A stretch of DNA of 64,000 bases, taken from the NCBI GenBank assembly GCA_910584545.1, contig CAJUBC010000004.1, positions 1 through 64,000 on the forward strand. Direction: 5' to 3'. The position numbers were made by a program, and so were the translations under genes. The notes beneath the pieces are model-generated. The model was not told the DNA's origin. It made no database searches and worked only from the letters and a program-made list of their open reading frames with translations. The stretch is from an uncultured Muribaculaceae bacterium. GTDB lineage: Bacteria > Bacteroidota > Bacteroidia > Bacteroidales > Muribaculaceae. This document shows positions 34,259-42,307 of this stretch, one piece after another; the first letter of the stretch is position 1; every line of letters starts with the position of its first letter.

Positions 34259-35062
34259 TCAGAAATCTCCGCCAACCACCACGGGAACACGCGATTGCAT
34301 CCACTCGTTAGCAAGGATTATGTCTCCGGTACGCTTGCCTGCGGGGAGAGGATTCTTCGTAATGTCGATTGTAACGTAAAAATTGAACTGGTCCTTAGTC
34401 GCTTCGGTGACGAAATCCGGTTTCGAGACAATCTCATACCCACGCGGTGCGATAACCTGAGGAATGCTCAAGGTCACCACATCGGTGTCCGCAAACGCCC
34501 CACGCCCGAAAAGCAGCGTAGTACCATGCGTGTCGATGTAGGCATTCTCCGGGATGGCGGTCCACCTTTTTTCATAAATCAGGCTAACACGCAGTGGGTT
34601 ATATTCCACATTCGTGACATAGATACGAGAATATATCGAACCATGAATTCCTTGGGCAAGATAGCCGTAGCCTACACGCGGACGGCCATACTCACGGTAA
34701 TCGTCAGAAATGGGATAACCCGAATGGAGTGCCTTGGTGATGTCGGTGACGTTGTCCATCGGTCCTACGGCAAAGACTGTCTGCCTCAGACTCCCGCCAT
34801 TTTTCATGGCAAGAATGCCGTTGCTGAGATAAAGGGTGCCCCATTCCAGCTCAACCTCATCATCCCCTTCATTCTGAGTAAGAGTGGCCGAGTAGAATCC
34901 TTCGGGCACGCTGTTGCCGGGAGCCGACGGACCGCCGGGGGACTCAGACCCTCCGTTATTCCCCTCATTGGAATTGGGCTCGTCGCCGCCACATGAAACC
35001 AAAGCGCACGACAGTCCAACGGTGATCATCAGCGCACAAATCTTATATGCCATTCTCTTCAT
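34259..35062 (-). CDS. Lipoprotein of unknown function
   Basis: A 267-aa lipoprotein from ATG 35062, with lipobox Cys24 (CALVSC) and a low-complexity Gly/Pro/Ser/Asn linker (residues 25-55, GGDEPNSNEGNNGGSESPGGP). The rest is beta-rich (GFYSATLTQNEGDDEVELEWGTLYL, PRVGYGYLAQGIHGSIYSRIYVTN). The more upstream in-frame start gives no signal and is rejected. I do not recognise a family. The linker after the Cys suggests surface display in the Bacteroidota manner. The neighbours give no clue. Confidence 0.7.
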   Translation of the reverse strand: MKRMAYKICALMITVGLSCALVSCGGDEPNSNEGNNGGSESPGGPSAPGNSVPEGFYSATLTQNEGDDEVELEWGTLYLSNGILAMKNGGSLRQTVFAVGPMDNVTDITKALHSGYPISDDYREYGRPRVGYGYLAQGIHGSIYSRIYVTNVEYNPLRVSLIYEKRWTAIPENAYIDTHGTTLLFGRGAFADTDVVTLSIPQVIAPRGYEIVSKPDFVTEATKDQFNFYVTIDITKNPLPAGKRTGDIILANEWMQSRVPVVVGGDF

Positions 35063-35326
35063 AATTCGTCTGTCTTTACAGAAAGGCTCTATTATTATTT
35101 TTTCAGGGCACACGATTGACGGCAGAGCCTCACTGGCCGTCATTCTCGCCCATGTTCATATAGCGAAGTTAAGGCAAAATATCTATCAATGCAAATTTTT
35201 CACGGTCATTTTTTTGAAGCGGTGGAATACGGTACAATTTTTTTGAAAGGAGACTTATTATTTTACTCTGATTTACAGGATATTGAAAAACGCGGGCAAA
35301 AAAATTGAAAATATTTTGGCAAAAAA
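35063..35326. other. AT-rich spacer between the lipoprotein gene and the tRNA-Asp promoter
   Basis: No gene is visible in this spacer. It must contain the promoter of the lipoprotein gene, but no minus-strand TTTG/TAnnTTTG pair with proper spacing is found; CAAAATAT at 35175-35182 is the nearest match. Poly-A tracts increase toward the tRNA promoter. Confidence 0.4.
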
Positions 35327-35358
35327 TTTGGTGGATTCAAAAAAAAGCTATAACTTTG
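35327..35358 (+). promoter_or_regulatory. Promoter of tRNA-Asp
   Basis: TTTG at 35327-35330 and TAACTTTG at 35351-35358 with 20 bases between. It is the same design, spacing and -7 sequence as the tRNA-Pro promoter. Confidence 0.75.
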
Positions 35359-35421
35359 CACTCGCAATCGGGAAACAAACGATGAGTCGAACGAAACAAG
35401 GTTGCAAAACACATATTGATT

Positions 35422-35495
35422 GGTGCGTTAGTTCAGCTGGTTAGAATACATGCCTGTCACGCATGGGGTCACGGGTTCGAGTCCCGTACGCACCG
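35422..35495 (+). tRNA. tRNA-Asp (anticodon GTC)
   Basis: The 74-base cloverleaf has acceptor GGTGCGT/ACGCACC, D stem GTTC/GAAT, anticodon arm CATGC-CTGTCAC-GCATG (anticodon GTC) and T arm ACGGG-TTCGAGT-CCCGT, with discriminator G73 as expected for aspartate. CCA is not encoded. Confidence 0.95.
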
Positions 35496-35508
35496 CAGAG
35501 GAGAGAGG

Positions 35509-35558
35509 AATAGCAGCAGCGTAGACTTAATTCGTTAAGTTTCCTGTTGCTATTTTTC
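35509..35558 (+). terminator. Terminator of tRNA-Asp
   Basis: Nested stems: AATAGCAGCAG (35509-35519) with CTGTTGCTATT (35544-35554, one G-U pair), and inside it ACTTAA-TTCG-TTAAGT (35525-35540) capped by a UUCG tetraloop. TTTTT follows. Confidence 0.85.
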
Positions 35559-35583
35559 GTTTATGTATTCCCTATTCAGTCGT

Positions 35584-35628
35584 TGTGGGTTTGTAACCCA
35601 CAGGGACTGAGAGGAGGGACTGAGAGGA
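35584..35628 (+). repeat. REP-like palindrome with G-rich tail, copy 1
   Basis: TGTGGGTT-TGT-AACCCACA (35584-35602) is a perfect 8-bp palindrome with a 3-base loop. Its tail holds two tandem GGGACTGAGAGGA units (35603-35628). A related element with core GGTT-ACA-AACC and a similar GGACTG-rich tail lies at 50262-50300. Confidence 0.65.
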
Positions 35629-35667
35629 TGTGGGGGACTGATGTGTAATGTTCTTTTGGTTTATGTC

Positions 35668-36099
35668 ATGAGAATCTTGATTATTAATGGACCTAACCTC
35701 AATCTGTTGGGACAGCGGCGACCGGAGATTTATGGGGAGGAGACTTTCCTCGATACCCTCGATAAGCTTCGGCAAAGGTTCGGGGATGTGGACATCTATT
35801 ATTTCCAGAGCAACTGCGAGGGGGAAATCATAGACCGGATTCAGGAGGACCAGATCGACGGCATCGTGATCAACCCCGGTGCTTACGCCCACTACTCCCA
35901 CGCTATCGCAGACGCCATCGAGGGTTGCCCACTGCCGGTAGTGGAAGTCCATATATCCAATATATTCGCACGGGAGGAATTCCGGGCGAAGACCGTGACC
36001 GGTCGCTGCGCCAACGCGGTGATCGCCGGCTGCGGCCGCAACGGCTACGCTTTGGCCATAGAACAGATTATACACTTACTGAATTCAGATGCCCGCTGA
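35668..36099 (+). CDS. aroQ: Type II 3-dehydroquinate dehydratase
   Basis: A 143-aa shikimate-pathway enzyme converting 3-dehydroquinate to 3-dehydroshikimate. The N-terminal signature INGPNLNLLGQRRPEIYG carries the catalytic Tyr22. VINPGAYAHYSHAI and PVVEVHISNIFAREEFR hold the active-site His and Arg. The length is typical (140-150). ATG 35668 is chosen; nine residues upstream in frame are not conserved. It leads a run with the O-methyltransferase, rbfA and a permease. In several Bacteroides genomes I recall pyk following aroQ and xerD preceding it, whereas here pyk is absent and xerD is about 6 kb away. Confidence 0.95.
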   Translation: MRILIINGPNLNLLGQRRPEIYGEETFLDTLDKLRQRFGDVDIYYFQSNCEGEIIDRIQEDQIDGIVINPGAYAHYSHAIADAIEGCPLPVVEVHISNIFAREEFRAKTVTGRCANAVIAGCGRNGYALAIEQIIHLLNSDAR

Positions 36100-36115
36100 C
36101 CCTGGAGGACACCCA

Positions 36116-36751
36116 ATGGATGACAGACTCTCACGATATATAGAAGAGCATATCGATGCCGAACCGGCAGATCTGCACCGCCTCGACCGGCTAACCAATA
36201 TACGGCTGCATAACGGAAGAATGTGCTCCGGTCATCTCCAGGGGCGTATCCTGAAAACACTAACCGCCATGGCAGCTCCGATGCGAGTGCTCGAATTGGG
36301 GACGTTCTCCGGTTATTCAGCACTCTGCATAGCCGAGGGACTCGCCACCGGGGGCTCGGTCGACACCGTGGAGGTGGACGATGAACTGGAGGATTTCATC
36401 CGCGAGGCTCTCGCTTCCTCGCCGCACGGCGAGAAAGTGCGGCTACATATCGGACCGGCTCTCGACGTAATGGGCCGGTTTGCCGACGATGAGTTCGACA
36501 TGATCTTCATCGACGCCGACAAGAAAGAATATCCGGCGTACTATGAAGAATCGCTTCGGCTGCTGAGACCCGGAGGCTGGATACTTGCCGACAACACGCT
36601 CTGGAGCGGCCATGTGGTGGAGGAGGATTATTTCCGCGACCGCCAGACTGCGGCCATCCGGCACTTCAACGACATCGTCGCCTCTGATCCGCGCGTGGAG
36701 AAGGTAATACTCCCGATCAGGGACGGACTGACGATGATACACAAACTATAG
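36116..36751 (+). CDS. SAM-dependent O-methyltransferase (CCoAOMT-like)
   Basis: A 211-aa protein. MRVLELGTFSGYSALCIAEGL is the SAM-binding motif I, and VDTVEVDDELEDF, FDMIFIDADKKEYPAYYE and LRPGGWILADNTLWSG follow the class of caffeoyl-CoA/catechol O-methyltransferases. The substrate is unknown. ATG 36116 follows GGAGG at 36104-36108 and is preferred to an earlier ATG (36089) that overlaps aroQ. It is downstream of aroQ with 16 bases between. The stop codon lies inside a terminator-like hairpin. Confidence 0.85.
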   Translation: MDDRLSRYIEEHIDAEPADLHRLDRLTNIRLHNGRMCSGHLQGRILKTLTAMAAPMRVLELGTFSGYSALCIAEGLATGGSVDTVEVDDELEDFIREALASSPHGEKVRLHIGPALDVMGRFADDEFDMIFIDADKKEYPAYYEESLRLLRPGGWILADNTLWSGHVVEEDYFRDRQTAAIRHFNDIVASDPRVEKVILPIRDGLTMIHKL

Positions 36752-36778
36752 ACCTCCGAAAGGCGTTCTATAGTTTGT
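36741..36778 (+). terminator. Hairpin built on the end of the O-methyltransferase gene
   Basis: ACAAACTATAGA (36741-36752) pairs perfectly over 12 bp with TCTATAGTTTGT (36767-36778), leaving a 14-base loop. The left arm includes the last two sense codons and the TAG stop. The downstream AATTTTG is only a weak T-run, so termination may be partial. Confidence 0.55.
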
Positions 36779-36815
36779 AATTTTGAATGTTGAAGGTTGA
36801 ATTTTAAATTGAAAC
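36777..36815 (+). repeat. TTTTGAA heptad element, copy B
   Basis: After GTAA come 7-base units TTTTGAA, TGTTGAA, GGTTGAA and TTTTAAA, then TTGAAAC. The first 15 bases are identical to the start of copy C (GTAATTTTGAATGTY...) at 55237. It lies directly before rbfA and immediately after the hairpin. Confidence 0.55.
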
Positions 36816-36824
36816 TTGATTGTT

Positions 36825-37214
36825 ATGGAAGGTAAAAGACAAGCTAAGATTGCCCGGCTGATTCAGAAAGAGCTGAGCGAGATATTCCGCCGCCAGACTG
36901 CGGCGATGGGCAATGTGCTGGTTTCGGTAAGCACCGTGCGCGTGTCACCGGACCTGAGCATCGCGAAAGTGTATCTGAGCATTTTCCCGCCGGCGAAGGG
37001 TAACGACATTCTGGAGAATATCCGGAAGCAAAGCAAGACCGTCCGCTACGAACTCGCCGCCGCAGTACGCGAGACGCTGCGCAAATGCCCCGACCTGCAG
37101 TTCTTCCTCGACGACTCTCTTGACTACGTGGAGAATATCGACCGCATTCTTGCCGCCGACCCGCATCTGCATGACGCGCCGACAGAGGAAGAGAACGAAC
37201 CGGCTCAAGACTGA
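36825..37214 (+). CDS. rbfA: 30S ribosome-binding factor A
   Basis: A 129-aa protein that helps mature the 16S rRNA 5' end and the 30S subunit. The KH-type pattern is seen: QAKIARLIQKELSEIFRRQTA at the N-terminus, VSVSTVRVSPDLSIAKVYLSIFP in the middle, then RYELAAAVRETLRKCPDLQFFLDDSLDYVENIDRIL. ATG 36825 (MEGKRQAK) is the family-typical start, three codons after another possible one. The permease gene begins 8 bases after its stop, so they form an operon. Confidence 0.93.
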   Translation: MEGKRQAKIARLIQKELSEIFRRQTAAMGNVLVSVSTVRVSPDLSIAKVYLSIFPPAKGNDILENIRKQSKTVRYELAAAVRETLRKCPDLQFFLDDSLDYVENIDRILAADPHLHDAPTEEENEPAQD

Positions 37215-37221
37215 CCACGCG

Positions 37222-38448
37222 ATGGGATTCGCCACACTCCCGTCGCGGATGGCATGGCGCTATCTGAGGTCGAAGAAATCTCACAGCGCCGTCGGAGCCA
37301 TCTCGATGACCTCGATATGCGGTATGGCAGTGGCCACAGCCGCCATAATCTGTGTACTCTCAGTGTTCAACGGCTTTCAGTCCGTGATCGCCGGGCGTCT
37401 TGACACGCTCTCACCCGACGTATTGGTGACTCCCGCCAAGGGGAAGACCATAGCCGACGGCGAAGGCACCGCAAAGCGTGTCCTCGCCGTCGATGGCGTT
37501 GAGTGCTCCACCCCTACCATCTCCGACAATGCCCTCGCCCTCTACAACGGCCGCGAGATGCCGGTGCTCCTCAAGGGCGTCGACCCCGATGCGTACGCAC
37601 AGGTCACATCCGTCCGTTCGCTCATAATCCACGACAACTCGGGACGCTTTCTGACTAAAGATGCGGTCAGGCCGGAGGGCACCATCTCCATCGGCGTGGC
37701 GTCGCAGCTCGGGGCATTCCCCGACGACCGCTTCCTCATCTTCGCGCCGCGACGCGAGGGACGCGTCAATCTCGCCAACCCCCTCGCCTCGTTCATCACC
37801 GACTCTATAACGGTAAGCGGAGTGTTCCGCACGGACCAGTCTGATTATGACACAGACCATCTCATCGTGGACATCGCCACGGCGCGCCGGCTCTTCAGCT
37901 ACGACACCCAGGCCTCGGCCATCGAGGTCAAGGCGAGGAAAGGCGTAGACGCCGCCACGCTCGCCGGACGCATAGGTGCGGAATTAGGGCCGGACTATGT
38001 GGTGAAGGACCGTATGCGCCAGCAGGAGATGAACTTCCGCATGATCCAGATAGAGAAATGGGTGTCGTTTCTACTTCTCTTCTTCATACTGATCATAGCC
38101 TCGTTCAACATCATCTCCTCCCTCTCGATGCTGGTGCTCGAGAAGCAGTCGTCGCTCTCGACGCTCTCCGCCATGGGAATGAACCGGAGGCAGATAGGGG
38201 AAGTCTTCTCGTGGGAGAGCATCCTCGTCTCGCTGACGGGAGGATTGGCGGGTATCGCGCTCGGCATCATACTGGTTCTGCTTCAGGAGCGGTTCGGGCT
38301 GATAAAGATAGCCGGCGGAGGGGCGCTGACCGCCTATCCGGTGGAGCTCGAATGGAGCGACGTGGCCGTCACGTTCATCCCGGTGGCAGCGATAGGCATC
38401 GTCACGGCTTTCATCACCGCGGCATTCGCCCGCTCACGGATAAAATAG
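37222..38448 (+). CDS. LolC/LolE-type FtsX-like permease
   Basis: A 408-aa inner-membrane protein with an N-terminal helix (AISMTSICGMAVATAAIICVLSVFNGFQ), a large periplasmic domain (residues 50-260) and three C-terminal helices. WVSFLLLFFILIIASFNIISSLSMLVLEKQSSLSTLSAMGM is the hallmark of FtsX/LolCE permeases, and WRYLRSKKSHSAVGAISMTSICGM is typical of the LolC/E N-terminus. It would work with a LolD-like ATPase, not encoded nearby, to release lipoproteins from the inner membrane. It lies just behind rbfA, the usual Bacteroidales arrangement. Confidence 0.82.
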   Translation: MGFATLPSRMAWRYLRSKKSHSAVGAISMTSICGMAVATAAIICVLSVFNGFQSVIAGRLDTLSPDVLVTPAKGKTIADGEGTAKRVLAVDGVECSTPTISDNALALYNGREMPVLLKGVDPDAYAQVTSVRSLIIHDNSGRFLTKDAVRPEGTISIGVASQLGAFPDDRFLIFAPRREGRVNLANPLASFITDSITVSGVFRTDQSDYDTDHLIVDIATARRLFSYDTQASAIEVKARKGVDAATLAGRIGAELGPDYVVKDRMRQQEMNFRMIQIEKWVSFLLLFFILIIASFNIISSLSMLVLEKQSSLSTLSAMGMNRRQIGEVFSWESILVSLTGGLAGIALGIILVLLQERFGLIKIAGGGALTAYPVELEWSDVAVTFIPVAAIGIVTAFITAAFARSRIK

Positions 38449-38536
38449 ACCCACAAACAGCTCTGATGTCAGCTTGTTACTTTTTCAGCACTTTTTAGCA
38501 AAATGTCAGCATAGCGGTAAATTTTTTGACATTTTA

Positions 38537-38567
38537 TTGCTTATCCCAACAAAATTTGATAACTTTG
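38537..38567 (+). promoter_or_regulatory. Promoter and 135-base leader of the Lrp gene
   Basis: TTG at 38537-38539 and TAACTTTG at 38560-38567 are 20 bases apart. The leader to 38702 contains two short hairpins: AACC(C)GG/CCGGTT around 38589-38611, and AAGGGG.../CCCACTT around 38612-38637. An AT-rich stretch then runs to the ATG. An autoregulated Lrp-type gene often has such a leader, but no Lrp site can be assigned. Confidence 0.55.
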
Positions 38568-38702
38568 CAACGTAATTGCGCTTAACAACCCGGTACTTAA
38601 AAGCCGGTTGGAAGGGGCCCTGATAGAGTCCCACTTACAATATTCTAATCCTTAGCGATTTATAATTTTAATTTAAGACTTTAGCTATTATTTTTATTCC
38701 GT

Positions 38703-39188
38703 ATGGACCGTTTAGACAAATTGGATAAGAAGATTCTGAACATAGTCATGTACAATGCGCGGATAGCCTCCAAGGACATAGCCGCGCAGTGTGGCGTTTC
38801 GCGTGCGGCCATCCACCAGCGCATCCAGCGGCTTATCGACATGCAGGTAATCGTCGGCAGTGGCTATACCGTCAATCCCCACAAGCTCGGCTACAACACC
38901 TGCACCTACATCGGCGTCAAGCTCGAGAAAGGCTCGCTTTACCGCGAGGCCGCCAAGGAGCTGGAGAAGATTCCAGAGGTGGTCGAGTGCCATTTCACCA
39001 CAGGTCCCTACTCGATGCTGATAAAGGTGTACGCCTACGACAACCAGCATCTGATGGAGCTCCTCAACGACCGCATCCAGCACATCCCCGGCGTGACCGA
39101 GACAGAGACGCTCATCTCGCTCGAGCAGAGCATGAACCGGCAGATACACGTGGCCGTCGATGACAACGACATGATGTCGCAGAAGTAA
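38703..39188 (+). CDS. Lrp/AsnC-family transcriptional regulator
   Basis: A 161-aa DNA-binding protein. The N-terminal winged HTH (LDKKILNIVMYNARIASKDIAAQCGVSRAAIHQRIQRL) is followed by the RAM/AsnC effector domain (IGVKLEKGSLYREAAKELEKIPEVVECHFTTGPYSMLIKVYA...LNDRIQHIPGVTETETLISLEQ). The family senses amino acids and forms dimers to octamers. It precedes the YfhO gene by 56 bases, which may be a target or chance. It is common in Bacteroidales as a close relative of the same locus. Confidence 0.92.
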   Translation: MDRLDKLDKKILNIVMYNARIASKDIAAQCGVSRAAIHQRIQRLIDMQVIVGSGYTVNPHKLGYNTCTYIGVKLEKGSLYREAAKELEKIPEVVECHFTTGPYSMLIKVYAYDNQHLMELLNDRIQHIPGVTETETLISLEQSMNRQIHVAVDDNDMMSQK

Positions 39189-39244
39189 CTCCGCGACATC
39201 ATCCCTACTACAAAAACGCACAACACAGAGATACAGATTCCGAA

Positions 39245-41713
39245 ATGGAGACACAGACAAAGAAAACCTGGATTTACTGCATACTGGCCACCGCGTTCCT
39301 CGCGATAGTGGCCTTTCTCTTCTTCTTCCCCGACGACGTGGAGGGGAATGTGCTTCAGCAGCACGACACGCTTCAGGGCATAGCCAACGGTCAGGAAGGG
39401 AAGGCATTCGAAGAAGCCACCGGAGAGACCACGCGCTGGACCAACTCCCTGTTCGGCGGTATGCCCAACTTCCAGATAGCCCCCTCCTATCCGGCCAATG
39501 ACCTGCTCGGCTGGGTCGGCAAGGTCTACATGCTCGGCCTTCCCTCCCCCGCCAACATCCTCTTCGCCATGATGATGGGATTCTTCATCATGTGCCTCTG
39601 CATGAAGATGAAGTGGTACACCTCGCTGTTCGCATCGGTGGCCTGGGGATTCTCCTCCTATTTCATCATCCTCATCGGCGCAGGGCATATATGGAAATTC
39701 GTGACACTCGCCTACATACCACCCACCATCGGCGGCATAATGCTGTGCTATAGAAAGAAATACCTTGGCGGAACGGCCCTTGCCGGGCTCTTCGGCGCGC
39801 TGCAGCTGCAAAGCAACCACCCGCAGATGACCTACTACTTCCTCTTCGTGGTGGTGGCGATGATGCTGGCATGGCTCTGGACCGCCGTACGCGACAGGCA
39901 GATGAAATCGTGGGGGATAGCCACGCTCTGCTGCCTCGCCGCCGGATTCCTCGCCGTGGGCGCCAACTCAGCAAGCCTCTATAACTCCTGGGAATACTCG
40001 AAGGAAACGGTGCGCGGACGCGCCACTGACCTCACTCCCGCCGATGCGGGTGCCTACACCGGAGGAATGGACCGCTCGGCCATCACCGCCTGGAGCTACG
40101 GAGTCGACGAGACACTGACCCTGCTCATTCCCAACGTAAAGGGCGGAGCCACCATCCAGCCCGTGGCCGGAGAGACCGTACTCAAGTCACTCGCCGAAAC
40201 AGACAAGGCCGACGAGCTGACCCTCTCCCCCGAGGAGATGCAGTTCCTCTCGCAGTTCCCGCAGTATTTCGGCGACCAACCCATGACCAACGGTCCGGTC
40301 TACGTCGGTGCCTTCGTGCTGCTGCTCGCCATCCTCGCGCTCTTCACCGTGGACTCACCGATGAAATGGGCCCTCTTCGCCGTGTCGCTCCTCGCCATCT
40401 TCCTCTCCTGGGGCCATAATTTCGCTCCGCTCACCGATTTCTTCATCGACAGCTTCCCGGGCTACAACAAGTTCCGCGCCGTGGCCAGCATCCTTGTCAT
40501 CGTGGAGTTCACCGTACCTCTTCTCGCCGCGATCTGCCTCAAGAAGATGATGGACTCTCCGGATACCTACAAACGAAATCCATGGACGGTCTATACCGTG
40601 TTCGGAGCCGGCGCGCTCATCTGCCTCGTCGGCTGGATATGGCCCGGCATCTTCGGCTCCCCCTTCAGCAAGACCGAGATAAGCCAGCTCACCGAAGCCG
40701 GGGCGTTTGCCAACCCCGCCTATTACGGAGTGATCGACGCCATCCGAGAGACACGTCTCTCGCTTGTCCGCGCCGACGCCATCCGCTCCCTGATATTCAT
40801 CCTGCTCGGCTCCGGCACCGTATGGCTATGGTTCAGCGGCAAGATCCGCAACCGCGCTCTCTTCGTCGGCATACTGACGGTGCTCACCGTGGCCGACCTC
40901 TACACCGTGGGCAAACGCTACGTCAACACAGAGAACTTCACCGCACCGGTAGAGAACGAGGCCGCGCTGAAAAAGACCTCCGCCGATGAGGCCATCCTCC
41001 AGGACAAGAGCAACTACCGCGTCCTTGACGTGGCCGGCATGTCGAGTGCCCGCTCATCGTATTTCCACAAGACCATCGGCGGCTACCACGCAGCAAAGCT
41101 CACGCGCTACAACGACCTGCTCGAGCATCAGATCTCCAGAGGGAATCCAGGAGTAATCAACATGCTCAACGCCAAGTACATTCTCAACGGCGAGCAATAC
41201 CAGCAGAACCCCGACGCGCTCGGCAACGCATGGTGGATCAGCCGTCTGGACTATGTAAATAACGCCGATGCAGAGATGGCTGCCCTCGACTCGCTCGACA
41301 CATCGACGGATGCCGTAGCCGACGCAACCTTCCGCGACGTGCTCGGTACAGCCACAGCACCCGCACCGGGCGACACCATCTACGAAACCTCCTACGCCCC
41401 CAACCGACTCGACTACAAGGCGCGCAGCGCTCGCGGAGGCGTGGCTGTGTTCAGCGAGATATTCTTCCCATGGGGCTGGAAAGCCACCATTGACGGCAAG
41501 GAGGCTCCGATAGGACGCGTCAACTACGTGCTCCGCGCACTCCGCATTCCCGCCGGCGAACATGACGTGACGTTTACCTTCGACCCTGAGTCGCTGCGCG
41601 TGACCAACGCACTCGGAGTATCGTCGGTTATCGTAATCTACATTCTCTGCGCGGCAGCGCTGGCAGTATGCTTCACAACCGTGGTCAGGAAAAGAAAACA
41701 AGACAGGAAGTGA
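39245..41713 (+). CDS. YfhO-family large membrane protein
   Basis: An 822-aa protein with about a dozen hydrophobic segments in the first 560 residues. It starts with an N-terminal anchor (IYCILATAFLAIVAFLFFFP) and has the family-like loop TRWTNSLFGGMPNFQIAPSYPANDLL. A large soluble C-terminal domain follows (residues 590-790, ASYFHKTIGGYHAAKLTRYNDLLEHQI... FSEIFFPWGWKATIDGKEAPIGRVNYVLRALRIPAGEHDVTFTFDP) and then a last helix. This matches YfhO/DUF6311-like proteins, thought to be glycosyltransferase-C-like lipid or surface-glycan enzymes. Function in Bacteroidota is not established. The downstream gene overlaps its 3' end. Confidence 0.85.
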   Translation: METQTKKTWIYCILATAFLAIVAFLFFFPDDVEGNVLQQHDTLQGIANGQEGKAFEEATGETTRWTNSLFGGMPNFQIAPSYPANDLLGWVGKVYMLGLPSPANILFAMMMGFFIMCLCMKMKWYTSLFASVAWGFSSYFIILIGAGHIWKFVTLAYIPPTIGGIMLCYRKKYLGGTALAGLFGALQLQSNHPQMTYYFLFVVVAMMLAWLWTAVRDRQMKSWGIATLCCLAAGFLAVGANSASLYNSWEYSKETVRGRATDLTPADAGAYTGGMDRSAITAWSYGVDETLTLLIPNVKGGATIQPVAGETVLKSLAETDKADELTLSPEEMQFLSQFPQYFGDQPMTNGPVYVGAFVLLLAILALFTVDSPMKWALFAVSLLAIFLSWGHNFAPLTDFFIDSFPGYNKFRAVASILVIVEFTVPLLAAICLKKMMDSPDTYKRNPWTVYTVFGAGALICLVGWIWPGIFGSPFSKTEISQLTEAGAFANPAYYGVIDAIRETRLSLVRADAIRSLIFILLGSGTVWLWFSGKIRNRALFVGILTVLTVADLYTVGKRYVNTENFTAPVENEAALKKTSADEAILQDKSNYRVLDVAGMSSARSSYFHKTIGGYHAAKLTRYNDLLEHQISRGNPGVINMLNAKYILNGEQYQQNPDALGNAWWISRLDYVNNADAEMAALDSLDTSTDAVADATFRDVLGTATAPAPGDTIYETSYAPNRLDYKARSARGGVAVFSEIFFPWGWKATIDGKEAPIGRVNYVLRALRIPAGEHDVTFTFDPESLRVTNALGVSSVIVIYILCAAALAVCFTTVVRKRKQDRK

Positions 41714-42276
41714 AAGCAACGAGACTAAGGCCGTTCGGTATTTTCGAAGGTTATCGCCGATGGCGCCATACACGGGGGTACGGTGTCCATTCCCCCTACG
41801 CCTTCAGGCTGGTGACCAACGTCGTGCATCCCGGCGACTACAGCTGGTATGGCTACGCCGACATCGACCGGACCTTTCCAGACACTGTCGACCGCAAGGT
41901 GCGCCGCGAGGCGAGGATGCTCCTGCGCCTCGTGGCGGAACTCCGTCCGCACGCGGTGTTCCTGCCTTCCGGAGCCCATCCGTCATTCCACGCCGCCATC
42001 CATGCGGCCGACTCCTCAATCAGGATACTCCGCAAGCCGAAACAGGCCGCAGAAGCCGACATGATATGCACCCACGGCGACTTCATCCCCCTTGATGCGC
42101 TCCTCGACCACTTATCGCGGCATGGGCACAGCGTCGCCATCCTCGATGTGCCCGATAGCTGGGCAGACTGCATTTTCGAGGCCCTCGGCGAGGGGGTGAT
42201 GGTGAGGGGATGCCGCAATCTCTTCGCCGTATCGCGCGAAGGAATGCAGAAACTGCAGTACACCATGAGGATTTAG
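41668..42276 (+). CDS. Conserved hypothetical protein overlapping the YfhO gene
   Basis: A 202-aa cytoplasmic-looking protein beginning RLRPFGIFEGYRRWRHTRGYGVHSPYAFRLVTNVVH, a signature I associate with uncharacterised Bacteroidota proteins carrying the 'GYGVHSP' box. The rest alternates beta and helix (ADMICTHGDFIPLDALLDHLSRHGHSVAILDVPDSW) and could be a degenerate Rossmann fold, but no SAM motif is clear. ATG 41668 overlaps the YfhO gene by 46 bases. GTG 41710 overlaps its stop as GTGA and follows AGGA, so it is an equally plausible start (188 aa). Function is unknown. Confidence 0.6.
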   Translation: MLHNRGQEKKTRQEVKATRLRPFGIFEGYRRWRHTRGYGVHSPYAFRLVTNVVHPGDYSWYGYADIDRTFPDTVDRKVRREARMLLRLVAELRPHAVFLPSGAHPSFHAAIHAADSSIRILRKPKQAAEADMICTHGDFIPLDALLDHLSRHGHSVAILDVPDSWADCIFEALGEGVMVRGCRNLFAVSREGMQKLQYTMRI

Positions 42277-42307
42277 CGGAGAATCAAAGCATAATCCATC
42301 AAGAAAC

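Noticed and set aside
34031..34996. 321-codon plus-strand frame opposite the 267-aa lipoprotein gene
   Set aside because: The opposite strand encodes a lipoprotein with a proper lipobox; this frame is Arg/His-rich and has no domain.
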